64,000 nt of DNA from Viola odorata. Its lineage: Eukaryota; Streptophyta; Magnoliopsida; Malpighiales; Violaceae. The stretch is taken from assembly GCA_963691705.1 (NCBI GenBank), contig OY829539.1, positions 75,179,255 to 75,243,254 of the forward strand, written 5' to 3'. The notes under the pieces are model-generated. The model was given only the letters and a program-made list of their open reading frames with translations, made no database searches and was not told the DNA's origin. Positions within the stretch are counted from its first letter, which is position 1. Every line of letters begins with the position of its first letter. This document shows positions 22,605 to 38,600 of the stretch, one piece after another. Made by a program: the position numbers and the translations under genes.

Positions 22605-25600
22605 TCACCGATTGTTTCGGAAGAAATTGAAATCCCATCGACGCGTCAAACCATCCATGATGTGGCTCGCGGGGCTGCGTTCTACCGTCAGAGTAGCTTT
22701 TGTATTGCCGGACAAGTCAGTATCAGTGGAGCTCTGGATGGTTGAGGTATCACTGCGGGTAGATGTGGTTGCACTTCCTGACTCTGTCATGGTGTCAAAT
22801 GCAGTTACCATGGATGATGCGCATGTGTCAGGAGATGGCTGTTCCATGACTGAATTTTGACCACTGATCCCTGATGAGAGAGTAGAATCTCTCTTTGATG
22901 GATCATGTAGCTCTACTGGTGCCGTAGTTGGTTTAGTCTCTAAAGGACTGAAATGATCTATGATGGGAGATGAATCAGGCTTGTCTTTCTGTGAGGATTC
23001 TGTAGAAGAAGGGCTGGCACTGGCCGTCTGATCTGCATGTGATCGCTGCATCTCCATGTCCTTCAATGACTGAATAACTGCCTCCATCAACATCTGAAAC
23101 AGCAGACTAGTCAAATTTCATGAAGCCAACCTCATTTCACAGACAATATTCACAACTTACCCTTTCCTCCTCCTGTACATCACACGGGAAACCAGCCAAG
23201 TCTTCGAGTTGATATTCTACAAATTGATCATCATCTGATGCTGTTGGAACATGTGGGCCAAAAGGTTGACCATCAGATAATTCAAAGCTAATCATGTTGG
23301 AAGATGGCATCTTATCACGAGTTTCTCCATGCTGCAGTGAGAAATCACCAGGAATCAGCCTTAAAACTACCACAAAATCTAGACATAACAAAGGAGGGAA
23401 AATGCAATTATGGATCATACAGCTCAAAACTGCATCAGCTGATTCAATATGCTTATATATCCCAAGTCCTGTCTCATTATCATGCCAAAACAGACAGGGT
23501 CATACCTCATTATCAGATTGATTGTCTTGGGATGGATCTTCGGAAGGAACCTGAATATAGTCAAAGAAGTAGTAGTTAACAAGCAAATTCTTGGAGATGA
23601 TAAAATTTAGCTCTTCAGGTTCACTACGTCAACTTAATATCCTAAACAACTTCAGCGTCCATGCAGTAGAACAGTTTCATGTATTTCTTTGAGTTATAAA
23701 CGAAACATACAAATGAATAGTGAGACAGTAAAAGTAGGGAACAAATCAGCTAAATAAGACAATATTAAGCTCCAGTGTCAAATATTGACCTCCATCCGGC
23801 TCATAGGTCTTTTGGAACGAACTTGTTTAATGGCATCTGCCGTGGTGCTTGTGGATGGTTCTGCATCTAATAATCAAAAAATAAGAAAAGTGATGGACTT
23901 GTTCACCAAATAAATGGTGAAAAAAACAACATCATTAACAAGTTAAATGAGAAAAGGTAAATGGGGCTATCATGCCTTTAGATGCACCCCTGGATTCTAG
24001 GTTATAGCCAACTTGTAAAGTGCTCCAACTATCCTGAAGGTGAAAATAATCAACAATTGGAAAATGCTTGTAGATATGAAATCCAGTGATCCCAACAACA
24101 GGACCTATGGACAGATGAGTTGCGGTTTAATTACCTTACCGAAGTACTCATGCATTGGCTCAAAATATGTTCCACCCACCTCATCCACCGGAGGTTGCAG
24201 AACATTGTGGAAAAAAATATTTATTGAATCAAAGTAGAACTGTGGGCGTGGGGAATTGTGATCTCCCTCAAACTTGATAATATTCTTGTCACCCTACAAA
24301 GTGTATGCATCAAATAACAAGCGCATGCAGAAACAAACACAAATAGTTCCAAGCAATAAATACCAACAAAACCAATGCACAAACTTCAACAAGATTGATG
24401 AGGCATGCACAGAAGGCAGCAAAATTTTATTAAGATCTTCCTTTTTCCTTTTTCAAAAGGATTGCACTAATCATTAAAAATAACAATCTAATAACAGCAT
24501 GACAAGCACCTGTCAGATGGAAGCTGTGGAGTCAAATATTTAGAGCATTCATGCTGAAATTTAGGTGCACTAGCGAATCTAAAATTTATGCATGAAAGAC
24601 CAGACCAAAAGCTACCACTTAACAGTGCATCCAGGGACCCAGGGACGTCTTCCCCACCACCCACCCAAACCAAAAAACAGAAAGCATATTTAGGACAACC
24701 AGACAGAAATTTTACCATGTAAGCTTCATATATACGATCAGAGTGATGAGGTCGTATGAAATCATCATCAATGCCATGGCCAAATAAAACTGGAACAAAG
24801 CCGGATTTCGCTACCTACAAACCAAAAGGAATAGTTGATTTGTTTAGTCATTAACAGATAAAAAAAGTTAAAATGATAAAGTTGACACCCAATGCAATCA
24901 AATGATATCTGCTCTAAGTCAGCCTAAACTTCTCATTACACTAACAAAGCAGTCTAACCATGTAACTATTTAGCAGGTCAAATTCTGCCTGATCAATTCA
25001 CCTAATCATCATCGAGATTTTCATATTTTGAACAACAAACGTAAAGCTGCCAAGCGAACATATAGAAACTACCACATTATGCAAATTCATCATAATCCTC
25101 AACTAATCTTGATGTTCTCATGCTGAATGTTGTCTTCACATGTACCATGAATCAACCAAATAATAAGAAATACAGTGAGTTGGATTAATTGGCTCACCAA
25201 ATAATTAGGAAAGACAATTGACTTATAAATATCATCCACAACCTTAAACATACAACATACCCAATAAATTTAAGTACAAGTCATTATGGTAAAGAACACA
25301 AACCTTAATTGTGTTCAAATCCATTATGTCAAACTTAGCCTTTTTCTGGATAGTTCTTCGCATATATTGAATAGCAAACTTCACCTAAAACACATGAAAG
25401 TATTACAGTCATGACACTAAACAAAAGCCAGGACCTAAAGTTTGTTGACAAACACTTTGTGCTCGTCAACAAGCAATCAAACAAACAACTGGCATGTGGA
25501 TCTACTTACAGTGAATTTAGGGAAACGGAATTTGTAGGTATCAACAAGTTCCATCATCAGCTCAACCAAATCAGAGAAGGGACTGTCAAGAACCATTCCT

Positions 25601-28148
25601 GCAATTGAGGGATCCTCAGCTCCATACATTAGGCTGCAAGAAACAATCCACATAAGCACAGGTAGAAAAGTAGACAGGCGCCTGGAACAGCCTAGAAAAG
25701 CTGCCTGGCAAATAAGTATCCTAGGTAAAGAAATATTTAGTTTGAGTTAGAGTGTCAGTGAAGAGCGTCACTAATATGCAACTGAAGCATATTCTTCTAG
25801 CATATCGTTAACATAAGTTCAGGAACCTAGAAGGGAAAGGATGGAAGGAAGTTAATGATAGTCATCCATAGTTTGGATTATGAGAACAATGGCAATGACA
25901 TTGGTACTCACTATTTCTTCTACCCCCTCTTTCAATCTCATGCCAACACACAATAAACTTCAGTGTATGCTAACAAAAAACAAAAAAAGAACAAGAGTGC
26001 ATAAAGCACCTAGTGACAGCACCCATCGAACGACCCCATAAGCCAATCAAAGAGACATTTCCTTCTTGCCGTAAATAATCAACCACAGCCCTGAGATCAT
26101 CTTTCTGGAAAACAATGAAATAATATAAGATGGTAGTTGACATTCAAGGGTATCAATCACCACTTTGAAACAATAAGGCCACATAAAGATGCAACAAGAA
26201 CTCCACTTTTGGTAACAACTTACTTCATTCCATCCCAGAGTCACATGATCTCCCCCAGAAAGTCCAGATCCTGAGAAATCAAGAGCGAAAACTGTAATGT
26301 TTGAAGGAAGCAATATAATAGCAGCTTCACTAGCATCGGCCCTGCATCCACTGCCAAAAGTAAGATAGGGTCAAGTTAGATACAACCAATTCCATGAACA
26401 AATGCTCAACATTTTAATTAGTTATCATAGAAAAGCTGACACACTGAAAGCATTTCCACCTAGTTGCTATGGATACTATTTCCACTTTATGCGTCACTTT
26501 TAAATTTAATCTTCAGTATGCATAATTTTAAGTACCCAGAAATACACTCTTCAAGTCCTTACATAGAAGCGGCTAACAAGGAACAGAACTCATTCAAATA
26601 AAAACAATTTCCCAGTTACCTGTTTCCATGACAATATATTACACAGGGAAGAGGCTCATCTCCAGGACTAACAATGGGCATGTAATGACTACACTGAAGA
26701 ACATCTCCTCGACTGTTTTTAACCTGCAAAATATTCAAAACACTGACCTCGTGAAACAACGACCGAATAGAGAATTTCTAGTTGTGAAAAGACCTGAAAC
26801 AAATAAAGAACTCTATAGAATCTTTTTATCAATTTTCCATCTTTTCTTGTCTCCTGACCACAGGATAAGAAACTCTTCACGCATATTCTATGATGAAGCC
26901 ATCTATTGGAATGAGTCAATGAGAAAGTATCAATGAAATCAGGAACCAGATCTGTAAGAAACTTCTTGCAGATGAACCTTGCAGGCATGATTAGACATAC
27001 CTCCAGATCCTTTCTTTGGTACCATTTTCCTTTCAGCATAAACTCTTGATCCAACAAATCATGTTTTGGGTTGTATTCGGCTCTGCAGCAAAAGTTACAG
27101 ATTATGAAGACTAGATGCTAGAAAAGAACCCAATCAGTTAACAAGCTTTCCAGCATATACAACTTTATGAAGCCTTTCCAATTAGCACCTCATATTTCAT
27201 GATAAATGAAATCATCATATCGTAGAGTAAGTGCCAAAGAAGTGTAGCACATGGATGTATCACACTTGGAAGTATACAAGTTTGGGTACTGTTTGAAAAT
27301 TAAAATCTGAATCTAATTAAAGTCTTTCCTCCTTCAGTATAAACTGTTTCTACTTTCTCAGTCAACTGCTAATAAGTCTCAAAGAAAGTTCATTGTCCTT
27401 AAGACTTTCAGGATCCCATGAACTACCCAAAAAGTAAGATAACTAGCACTAGATGCAAAAGAAGTCAAAGGACTTGAGCTTCACATCCCTATTGCAAACC
27501 ACCAAAGGAGTCGAAAACAATTTCTTCTGGAGCAAATTAGAACAGAATACATAACTTACACTCAGTACCCTCAATATATTTGTCCATACAGTATAATAAA
27601 TTTCATATAAGATAGGCAAAGAGTCGCATAATATGCAAAGATAGTCCAGAAAAGACTTTTAAGATGAGAAAATCAGCAAACTTATGCACAACACCCTTAA
27701 CAAGAAAGAACGCCGGGAGAATTTATATTAACATCGAAAGATCTCAAACTCCGAACAGATCAACCAATGAAGACTCAAGCTATATAACAGTGAATACTGA
27801 GTTGAAATTAATAGCCCCTTCAGTTAGGAAAAAGACAGATGACAATAGTAAAACCAAATGAAATCAGGAAAATAAAACCTTGAGCTCCGTTCATTGCAAT
27901 TGAGCTACAGTAAAAGAATGTCTTAAATTTCCACTCCGCCAGAGATAGCAGACATCTAAGGTTCAAAATCAAAACATTCTATTCCATTTCCAGCCAACCA
28001 AACAGACTAAACAGGAAAAACCCAATTACAGATTCATTCCAAAAATTAAAATTTCAGACCAATAAATGAGAAAGGGAAACAAAGGGGATGGAAAGATGGG
28101 ACTTTATTACCTGGGAGGCCGTATAATAAAGTTGACGAGCTGCTCCAT
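22605..28148 (-). CDS. Alpha/beta hydrolase with a C-terminal ubiquitin-interacting-like motif
   Basis: Fourteen minus-strand exons join in frame to 582 residues: 28148-28111, 27082-27001, 26723-26620, 26350-26224, 26104-26010, 25633-25510, 25384-25304, 24814-24716, 24293-24135, 24033-23976, 23866-23790, 23550-23506, 23331-23161 and 23093-22605. It opens MEQLVNFIIRPPR. The hydrolase core shows CHGNSG (oxyanion region), the nucleophile elbow GRSMG with Ser143, an acid in GHGIDDDF and His in EGDHNSP. It resembles the plant group related to ABHD17/FrsA-like hydrolases (At3g23540/At4g14290 type); the substrate is unknown. After the core comes a hydrophilic tail with EEERMLMEAVIQSLKD (about 417-432), which fits the UIM consensus residue by residue, then a Ser/Thr-rich low-complexity end. 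The exon 10 donor appears to be GC rather than GT (AAAG/GCATGA at 23976/23975); the phase closes only if it is used. Confidence 0.9.
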
Positions 28149-30470
28149 GCTAGATTCGAAACAGTATCTCTCTGATCTCTTTTTTCTCTCCTCCTTCTTC
28201 TCCTTATTAACTGTTTCTTCTTTTTTTCTTTTTTCGTTTCTGGGTTCCTTACCATTTACCAAATAAAAACAATAGTAAAATATTAGAACAAAGAAAGCAG
28301 TACAAAAAATGAAAATAGACAAAAGAGGGAGACAGAAAAGTCTATTATTTTATGTATGTACCTGAAAGATGATTTCTTTGTATCTGACAAAGAATGACGA
28401 GAAGAAGCAAGAATGGAAGAAAAAGGAAGGAAGGACGGGGATTTTGAATATTTCTGATATTCTTTGTTATTTTAACTTCTTGTTGCTATATTGCTGTTCT
28501 GGTGGTGTTGTAGTTTTCCTTAGAAGCAGGAATTTAAAAAAAAAAAAAGATAATTATAAAATTTTATTTCTTATTATTTCAGGTGATATATTAATAATAA
28601 TATTATTATATTGCTAATTTCTGCTTTTGTTTTTTCTCCTGTTTTTCTTGTGTCCGCAAGTTTGTCACCGGAGTCCGTTTCCGGACGGCTCCTTCCTTAT
28701 ACGACCGAAACGTGTGGGACTTGTATGCAGCGTGTTAATGGGTTTAAAGAGATGGATTGTTGATTTCAATAGTGGGCCTTTTAATTGGGCTTGGCCCAAA
28801 CTCTCTGACAGGTTAGTAAATTCGGAATTCTATTGAAGTCCAATATTGCATATTTTTACATGGTTCCACGCACTTATCTTTTAAGTTTGAGTTGATTCGA
28901 ATGGGGAATTATTCTCTAGGGCTGTTAAGTGTTGAAATTATTATTTTTTTCTTCTAACAAGCTACATACGAGAGGAATTGACGGATTGTCTAATGTCTAG
29001 TCACCTTTGACAACTAACTAAAACCAAACTTTGTGCCACGCAAGCCATATTCCAATTTCCAAATAGGCTTTAGGTTTAAGTTGTAACTGTAAGTTGATTG
29101 GTTAATTGAATCTAAAATCTTATGCTAGTATAATGAGGTTGAGAAACTCTAGTTGGGCACACGCATGATTTGCATATGGTGGGTGATGGGACAAAACGTT
29201 AAACAATAAACTACTATATAATTTTAGAAAAAGAATAATAGGATATTCGTCTCCTTCAGTATAGATTATAATCTAAGTACATAGGCCACTCAAGAAGATT
29301 AGGAAAAAAATTAAAGAAATTCATGGTATTGAGTATTGATTGTACATGTTGTTTTGATGTGTATGTTAATGGCTTGTAGTAAGTTCAAATCTAGTGAGTG
29401 CTGACCATTCTAGATTCGAGTCGAGAATACTCCAAAAGACGGTAAATTTTTCCCTAATAAATTTTGATCAATTTAATTTAGTAAGATCCCAAGTAATGTA
29501 TGTTCTTAACTAGTAAATCTTGAGCCAGCTGGCCCTGACCGAATGTTCTGACTCCCGGTAATCGAATGGGTGTTGGGTTGGCTTTGGCGAAACTTTTTTT
29601 CTATGAGCTGTTTTGACTTAACTAGTAAATCTTGAGGTTAACCCAATTAAGTTCCACTAATCTTGATGTTAACGAGCGCTTACAAAAGAAAAGAAAAAGA
29701 GACAAATTATAATCCACAAGTACAAGTACATGCGGTAGTTAAGAAATCTGGCCAAAAAGTTCTCGTCCGAACAATGGTATCGGCCAGAAATCTGGCGACA
29801 ACTTTCAGGTAAAATCTGTTTCAACTTCAAGTCTTTTGGTGGGCCGTTGGCTTAAGGACAACAAACAAGCCCATCTCTCAGGTATCTTAAAATTAAGGTA
29901 CCATTAAATGAGTCTTAATAAATTGAGATCCCTACAAAATCATTAATGTCGATTTTAAATCGACATGGAAGAGAAGCATAATACATAGAAAAAATAGTTA
30001 TATTATAGTCACATGTTAATAAACTTATCATGTTGTTGATTTTAGATGCTTTTTATAATACTATTTAAACATGATTAGTTTTTTATTCAGAAAAAAAATA
30101 ATAATTAGAATTGTACTTATTGATTTGCTCTTTTAATTTGCTATATTATGGGTTGGATGTGTATTTCCCTTGCTCGTTTGAATATTATTTGGAAAGTACT
30201 GTCTCTCCAAGCATGCCTTTTGTTAAGTAATCTTCATCAAAGAAGTAATTAACTTGAGATCAAACTTCCTTTTTGTTTGTGATGATGTTAGAGAAGAGAA
30301 GGAAAAGGGATGGAACCTTATCCTAAACAATTGTAGTTGTAGTCCATGCCTCTCTTGCATCACCTCTTGGCATCACTAAAGCAACCGCCAGCCAATTACT
30401 ACCACTCAAAGTGCACCCCTATCTCCTCAGGAAAAGCCAAGGGACACCCTAATTTTTATTTTTGTCCATC
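28149..30470. other. Intergenic spacer between divergent hydrolase and GS2 genes
   Basis: About 2.3 kb with no recognisable gene. The part near 28150-28350 is pyrimidine-rich on the plus strand and likely overlaps the hydrolase promoter or leader. The rest is AT-rich single-copy-looking DNA with small ORFs only. Confidence 0.55.
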
Positions 30471-31524
30471 AAAATCAATGACCCTCTTATAAGACTTCTG
30501 CACCCACCAATTCACATCTCTCCTCCTTCATCCCTCCCCCAATACTCACTCTCAGCTACAAAATCCTACATTCTGACTCCCATTCAGGCCAATCTTCAGA
30601 CAGTCTCCATCTCCAAGTAAGTGTCTTTCTCATCCTTTTACACTGCTAGAATTTTTTTGAAGAATGGAAGTAATGAGCTAATGGGTTTTGACTGCATTTA
30701 CGTATTTATTTTGATGGGATGATGTAAAAAAGGCAAATCACTTATCACGCCATGTTTCTACTGCAAAAAGTTTACAACTTTATTACTATTTCTTCTACTC
30801 CTGAGTGTTAGGATTATCAACCACTCGTTTGCTTTCTTTTCTTTCCCTGAAGAGTGTCACGATAGTGTCATTGAGGGACCCTTTTGTCATTTGAAGAAAA
30901 GTGGAGCACTTTATGATCCTTTTCCCATGTGGCATAAGGAGCTATGGGCAGCCAATCTATTATCTACGTGTTTGGACTTCTTCCTTCCACTTGGTCAATA
31001 AAATAGAGTTTCCATCTTTCTCATCTTTATTTTAGTTTTTTTCAGTTTGGTTGCAACAAACAACCAGTGCTGTGCTTGATCTGCCTGGAGTTTTTCGTTT
31101 GTGACTTTTGTGACAGTAGTGTTCAGCCAAAAAGGTTCGGTCTTGTGACTTTCTGAGATGCTGAAGGGATATTTCATACCACTTCGAAAACAAGCGGAAT
31201 TGGTCTAAGAAAGAGATGTCTGGAATCTTATTGTTTTCATTGTTTAATCAAAGAAAATGAGATTTGGAAGAAAGGACACTAATAAAATAAGTATATAGCT
31301 TTTTTGGTGCTCATTGGAGTTCGTTTCAAGTCTTTGGACTAACATATTAATTGGAAATGTGGTTTGTTTTGATTGGTCTGTGTTTACTAGACCTGGTTAT
31401 TGACTGTTGAATACTCAATTTTCCATTTGTTAAGTACTTAAGTTCCAAGTTGTTAGCCCTCAGAAAAAAGAAGGAAGTTTTAACTTGTTATAGATCTCTT
31501 TTGGTTCAGGGAGGATAGGTGCAA
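30471..31524 (+). promoter_or_regulatory. GS2 core promoter, leader exon and leader intron
   Basis: A C/T-rich leader-like exon (about 30500-30616) ends in a donor CTCCAA/GTAAGTG at 30616/30617. A matching acceptor, TTGGTTCAG, ends at 31509, 15 bases before the GS2 start codon. This implies an intron of about 0.9 kb in the 5' untranslated region, a common arrangement in highly expressed plant genes. A TATAA-like stretch (CTTATAAGAC) near 30485 could set the start site. Splice sites are inferred from consensus only. Confidence 0.6.
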
Positions 31525-34696
<3,172 letters not shown>

Positions 34697-35228
34697 TGCT
34701 AGTCGAGTGAAGTTAGCTTGAAGGGATCCAGAAGCAATTTCCTGAATACAGCTCGCGTGTTCATGGCATATACTTTTCTCTTCAAGATTCCTTAGAGATA
34801 AAAGAAGAACAATCCTCTGTAAATAAAGGTCATGATCTGAGTCAGTAGGTTTTCAAGCCCAAGCTTGTAAAATGGTCTCTCAAATGAACGGAGTCCGGTC
34901 GATTAGTTTCAGCTTATTGAAAATTACTTTTGTGGATTGTACCATTGACAATCTGTCCCACTTTTCTGGGCATTTATCACTTTATTCCTTCCTTGTCCAC
35001 TGGGTCATGTTTTCTAGCAGAAACCATGCTTGATTCCTCCCCCTCCGCGTAAGCAAGGAATTGGAGACGTTTCCTTGAATTCAAGACAGGATACATTTGT
35101 TTATCATCTCTGTCAAGGAAACCATCATTTTATCTGCAATATAAGCTCTCTTTTGGGGCAAAAGAGGATCACACATTGTTCTGAGCACTATCTTTTCTTC
35201 CGTCCCTTTAGCAACTTAAAAAGAAGTC
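34697..35228 (+). other. GS2 3' region and AWPM-19 promoter
   Basis: The first 150-200 bp are likely the GS2 3' untranslated region, containing AATAAAG-like signals near 34821. The remaining stretch must hold the promoter of the next gene, which runs in the same direction. No extra gene is seen. Confidence 0.5.
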
Positions 35229-36005
35229 ATGGCTTCTGGCTCTTCAAAGCCAGCAGCTTTAATGCTCTCAGTCCTCAATATGGGGTTGTATTTCCTCATA
35301 ATAGTTATTGCTTCATGGGCTATCAATCATAGCATTCTAAGATCTCGAGAAACAGGTAATTTGTTAGAACACTCGTTTGTATATACACACTGTCCGTGAA
35401 TAAACAAACCCCTCAAACATTCTGCGCTTGTGCAGCTTCTGTTTTATCAATTCCTGCTCGGATTTTCCCCATATACTTCCCAATGGGAAACATGGCAACG
35501 GGGTTCTTCATCATTTTTTCGCTCCTCGCCGGAATTGTTGGCTTCACCACCTCTGTAACTGGACTGTATAGCGTGCTCGAATGGACCGTGCCTCAGTTAC
35601 AGGCAGCAGCTGCTTCTTCTGTGGCATCCCTGTCACTCACTCTCTTAGCTATGGGGTTGGTTGATTAATATTTTTTAATCTCTTTTAATTAGCTAAGTTT
35701 GGATCAAAAGTTTTGAGCTTTTCAATGTTACTAATTATGCAGATTGGCATGCAAGGAGATTGACATTGGCTGGACAGGCTCAAACTTGGTAAGTTCATAT
35801 CCTTCTAGAAAACCTAGTCAAATTCGTATACAAATCTGGCTAAAAAACAACGTTGCATACGTTCTAATAATTGCAGTATTGTGTTGATGGACAGCGTACT
35901 CTAGAAGTTGTTACAATCATTTCCGGTGCCACGCAACTATTCTACACAGGTGCCATTCATGTTGGTGTTCAAGAACGTCAGGAGAGGTATGGAGGAAGAG
36001 TTTGA
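35229..36005 (+). CDS. AWPM-19-like plasma membrane protein
   Basis: Four exons (35229-35355, 35436-35655, 35743-35788, 35877-36005) encode 173 residues. Hydrophobic segments are MLSVLNMGLYFLIIVIASWA, GFFIIFSLLAGIVGFTTSV, an Ala/Ser/Leu-rich span (AAAASSVASLSLTLLAMGLA) and a last span around VVTIISGATQLFYTGAIHVG. This four-span pattern with the IPARIFPIYFPMGN loop and the cysteine pair CKEIDIG...YCVDG is typical of the AWPM-19 (PM19L) family. Members were found as ABA-, cold- and desiccation-induced plasma membrane proteins, and some are reported to be linked to ABA transport. That role is inferred from family, not from this sequence. All introns are short and GT-AG. The length is normal for the family. 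Confidence 0.93.
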
Positions 36006-36902
36006 GTATGGATTACAAAACCTTGTTACTAAAAAGTGTTTATCTGACTATGGATTTCGATTTTTACTACTTTGAATATCTATGCCATTCTGGTGATTGT
36101 TAGTCCACAACTCTAAGCAAACTAAATAAATAATAGATTTTGGGTCTCAATCGCAAATCATAATTTTTTACATTCGATTTATTGCTCCCGATTTGACTCT
36201 CTCATTTAATTTTTTTTTTAAATGACCTACCATGTGTTAAGTTAATTTCTATAAAAATAACTTTTTTTTTAACAATTCTAAACCAGATAATTTTGTTAAC
36301 GCTCTCCTTGATAAATTGATTTCCATTTATTAGTAGAATTATCCTTTTTCCCATGAATTTCTTAGTTTTATATTCCTCAAAAGGAAAGTTAATTACATGA
36401 CGAAATCCTTACTATTCAATTGAATCAGACGTTAGGATTTCACTACGGTGACGTTTAAATGAAAACGAGGAGCCAAATCCATGCACCGTATTCTTTCTTA
36501 ATTTCATATATATTCTTTACGCTTAGTAATTGTTTGTAAGAAATTTCATAAAAAATAAAAAATAAAAAATAAAAAAATCAATTTTATAGTTCATTGGATT
36601 CTTTTACCCTGCGATTGTTACAACCACATCAAAGATTATTCGGAACGGGACAGAAAAATACGAGGGCCACAAAACAGTACAATAATACAATACAAGGTAA
36701 TACATTTGTGTTCGGGGGGAACTCGACGAGACAAAATTGTGTTCCGACACTAGCATATTGATGCGACTATACATATCGAGACTGGACTATACATCTTGAA
36801 GCGTAATGATCATATATGCCAATCTCCATGCCACCTTCATCACTACTATGATGACTGTTTCAAAAACATTACAAAAGCTAATTACAAGTTTCAGGGTTTG
36901 CT
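36006..36902. other. Convergent spacer before the F-box cluster
   Basis: The AWPM-19 gene and the first F-box gene end toward each other here. The interior (36150-36600) is AT-rich with homopolymer runs, including three near-identical AAAAAT units around 36548-36575. No gene is recognised. Confidence 0.55.
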
Positions 36903-38144
36903 TTACCTCCCAAAATAGGCACTAGGTGAAACGAGGCTCTCCACATAGGTTGCTGCTTCAAATCCAACCCCAACTGGAATCCCATGAACTACCAAACTCT
37001 TGTGTGTGCCATCTTCAAAACTATACATGACTAGTTTTCCATCCACATCCAGCAAAGCATCCCCGTTATTAGCCAAACACAGCGGGTTCATGCATATATA
37101 CGAAAGGCTGATAGTAACCTTAGTCCACGAATCACCATTACTGTATTCACGCATCAGCCAGAAGTGATCATGCATATCGTTTCTGCTGTAAAGAACACAA
37201 AGACATTCATTTAGAACTCCCACTACAATCTCAAAATCAGTATAACCATGATCTGGGGCTGGCATGTCCCAAACCGTCTCCTCCTCTAAATCAAAGGCCA
37301 AAACTAAATACGTACGATCTCCACATTCTCCATCATCTCCGTTACTAACTAACCAATGAATAGCACCATTAAGAAGCACCCCGGTGTGATGCAGGCCAAA
37401 ATAATAAGGTACAGTCCCAATTCTACACCAAGTATCAGACCGGAGTGAATAAACAGTAACAGCTGAATCAGTGTCGATTCTCACCAGCTTGTAATCATCA
37501 CTCTTCGAAGCATAACCAAACCCGTGTAAAAAAGCCGAGGCCAGAGCATACCTAGAAAGATGGTCTTCAGGAATTCTCTTGGATTCTCCAGTAGACGGAT
37601 TAAACAAGACAAGGGTATCTTCATCAGAACCCAGTATGCATACCAATCCATTACAAGAACCTAATATCTCAACCCAATTCCTTTCATTCACAGATGATGC
37701 AGCAACAACAACTTTTGCCATCACTGGATTATCATCTTCATCCTCCGAAAGTCTAAAGTATACCATGTCACTACTCTCACCACAACTCAACAAACTGGGA
37801 TTATTATCTTTCGATGGGTAACCAAGCTCAACAGCTGATAAACCCTTATCACTAACATCATCATCATTAATTGATTCCCAATCAACAGAATACAGATTAT
37901 GGGAAGAGAAAATCAGTCTCTGCCTATGAGTGTTGTTCTGGAAAGCAAGATCTAGATGGGTTTTGGCGAATTCAGGACTAGATAGCAAGGAAAGCCATGG
38001 TTTGGATACACACCTGAATCTGCAGAGAGATTTGACGGGTAACCTTGAAAGGATCTCGACGAGGATTTCGTGCGGAAGATTTGGTGCAGTGGGGATTGCC
38101 TCGTGTGGCTGATTCTTCTGGTGTTTCCTCCAGCTTGTCGCCAT
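36903..38144 (-). CDS. F-box protein, FBA type, divergent cluster member
   Basis: An intact single-exon ORF of 413 residues. The F-box lies at about 22-65 (LPHEILVEILSRLPVKSLCRFRCVSK in pieces), and the rest is an F-box-associated (FBA) beta-rich region with GSCNGLVCI, GFGYASKSDDYKLV, VYSLRSDTW and LNGAIHWLV, the usual plant kelch-like signature. Such proteins bind SKP1/ASK through the F-box and use the C-terminal domain to choose targets for SCF ubiquitin ligases. The family resembles CPR1 and relatives. It is clearly paralogous to the three genes at 41310, 43769 and 49518 but more diverged and slightly longer, so it is probably the oldest member or the parent of the array. Part of its 5' flank is repeated at about 47347-47680. 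Confidence 0.93.
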   Translation of the reverse strand: MATSWRKHQKNQPHEAIPTAPNLPHEILVEILSRLPVKSLCRFRCVSKPWLSLLSSPEFAKTHLDLAFQNNTHRQRLIFSSHNLYSVDWESINDDDVSDKGLSAVELGYPSKDNNPSLLSCGESSDMVYFRLSEDEDDNPVMAKVVVAASSVNERNWVEILGSCNGLVCILGSDEDTLVLFNPSTGESKRIPEDHLSRYALASAFLHGFGYASKSDDYKLVRIDTDSAVTVYSLRSDTWCRIGTVPYYFGLHHTGVLLNGAIHWLVSNGDDGECGDRTYLVLAFDLEEETVWDMPAPDHGYTDFEIVVGVLNECLCVLYSRNDMHDHFWLMREYSNGDSWTKVTISLSYICMNPLCLANNGDALLDVDGKLVMYSFEDGTHKSLVVHGIPVGVGFEAATYVESLVSPSAYFGR

Positions 38145-38600
38145 GTCTCAGCGGTTAGCGATGGGATATGATATGAGAGCTAATGAGAGGATTTGGGTTT
38201 GATGAAAATGCGCGAACAAGGAAGAACAGAGCAGACGACATACTTATTTATTTTGATTAAACGACGTCGGTTGATAGTGATTCGTGTGAAATCCGCCAAT
38301 ATTACTGGGCTTGATACGAAAGCCCAAACCATCCAGCAAAACAAGCAAAATCCTGTAATGATAAGAAACTGGTGTCAAAAACTGAAATGCAAGGTGAAAA
38401 TGTGACGGAAATTTTTTAGTTTGATGTTTAATTAGGATAGGAAAATATAAAATTATGTAAGTGAGAAAAAAAATAGTTTAAATTTTGTTTAGTTTTTATT
38501 TTTTTATTAGTTGAGGAAAAAAAACTCTATTAAACTAATTAGATTTAAGAGTATAAATGAAATATATTTTAATCGTAAGACAGTTCACGGCAGGATAGTA
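38145..38600. other. F-box gene 1 upstream flank, duplicated elsewhere in the cluster
   Basis: The stretch 38255-38565 is closely repeated at 47350-47680 (shared strings include GACGTCGGTTGATAGTGATT and GGAAATTTTTTAGTTTGATG). The last 35 bp (AATCGTAAGACAGTTCACGG and following) match the unit border found again at about 43480, 48040 and 49260. The duplicated block is cut at 38600 by a transposon. Confidence 0.75.

Noticed and set aside
22612..22860. Plus-strand ORF opposite the hydrolase last exon
   Set aside because: Antisense shadow of a coding exon; no motif.
29500..29640. Possible transposon end near the repeated string TAACTAGTAAATCTTGAG
   Set aside because: Only an 18-bp direct repeat about 110 bp apart; no inverted termini or target duplication could be found.
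36541..36580. Possible CRISPR-like or other short repeat array
   Set aside because: It is only a run of AAAAAT units; plant DNA does not carry CRISPR arrays and there are no unique spacers.
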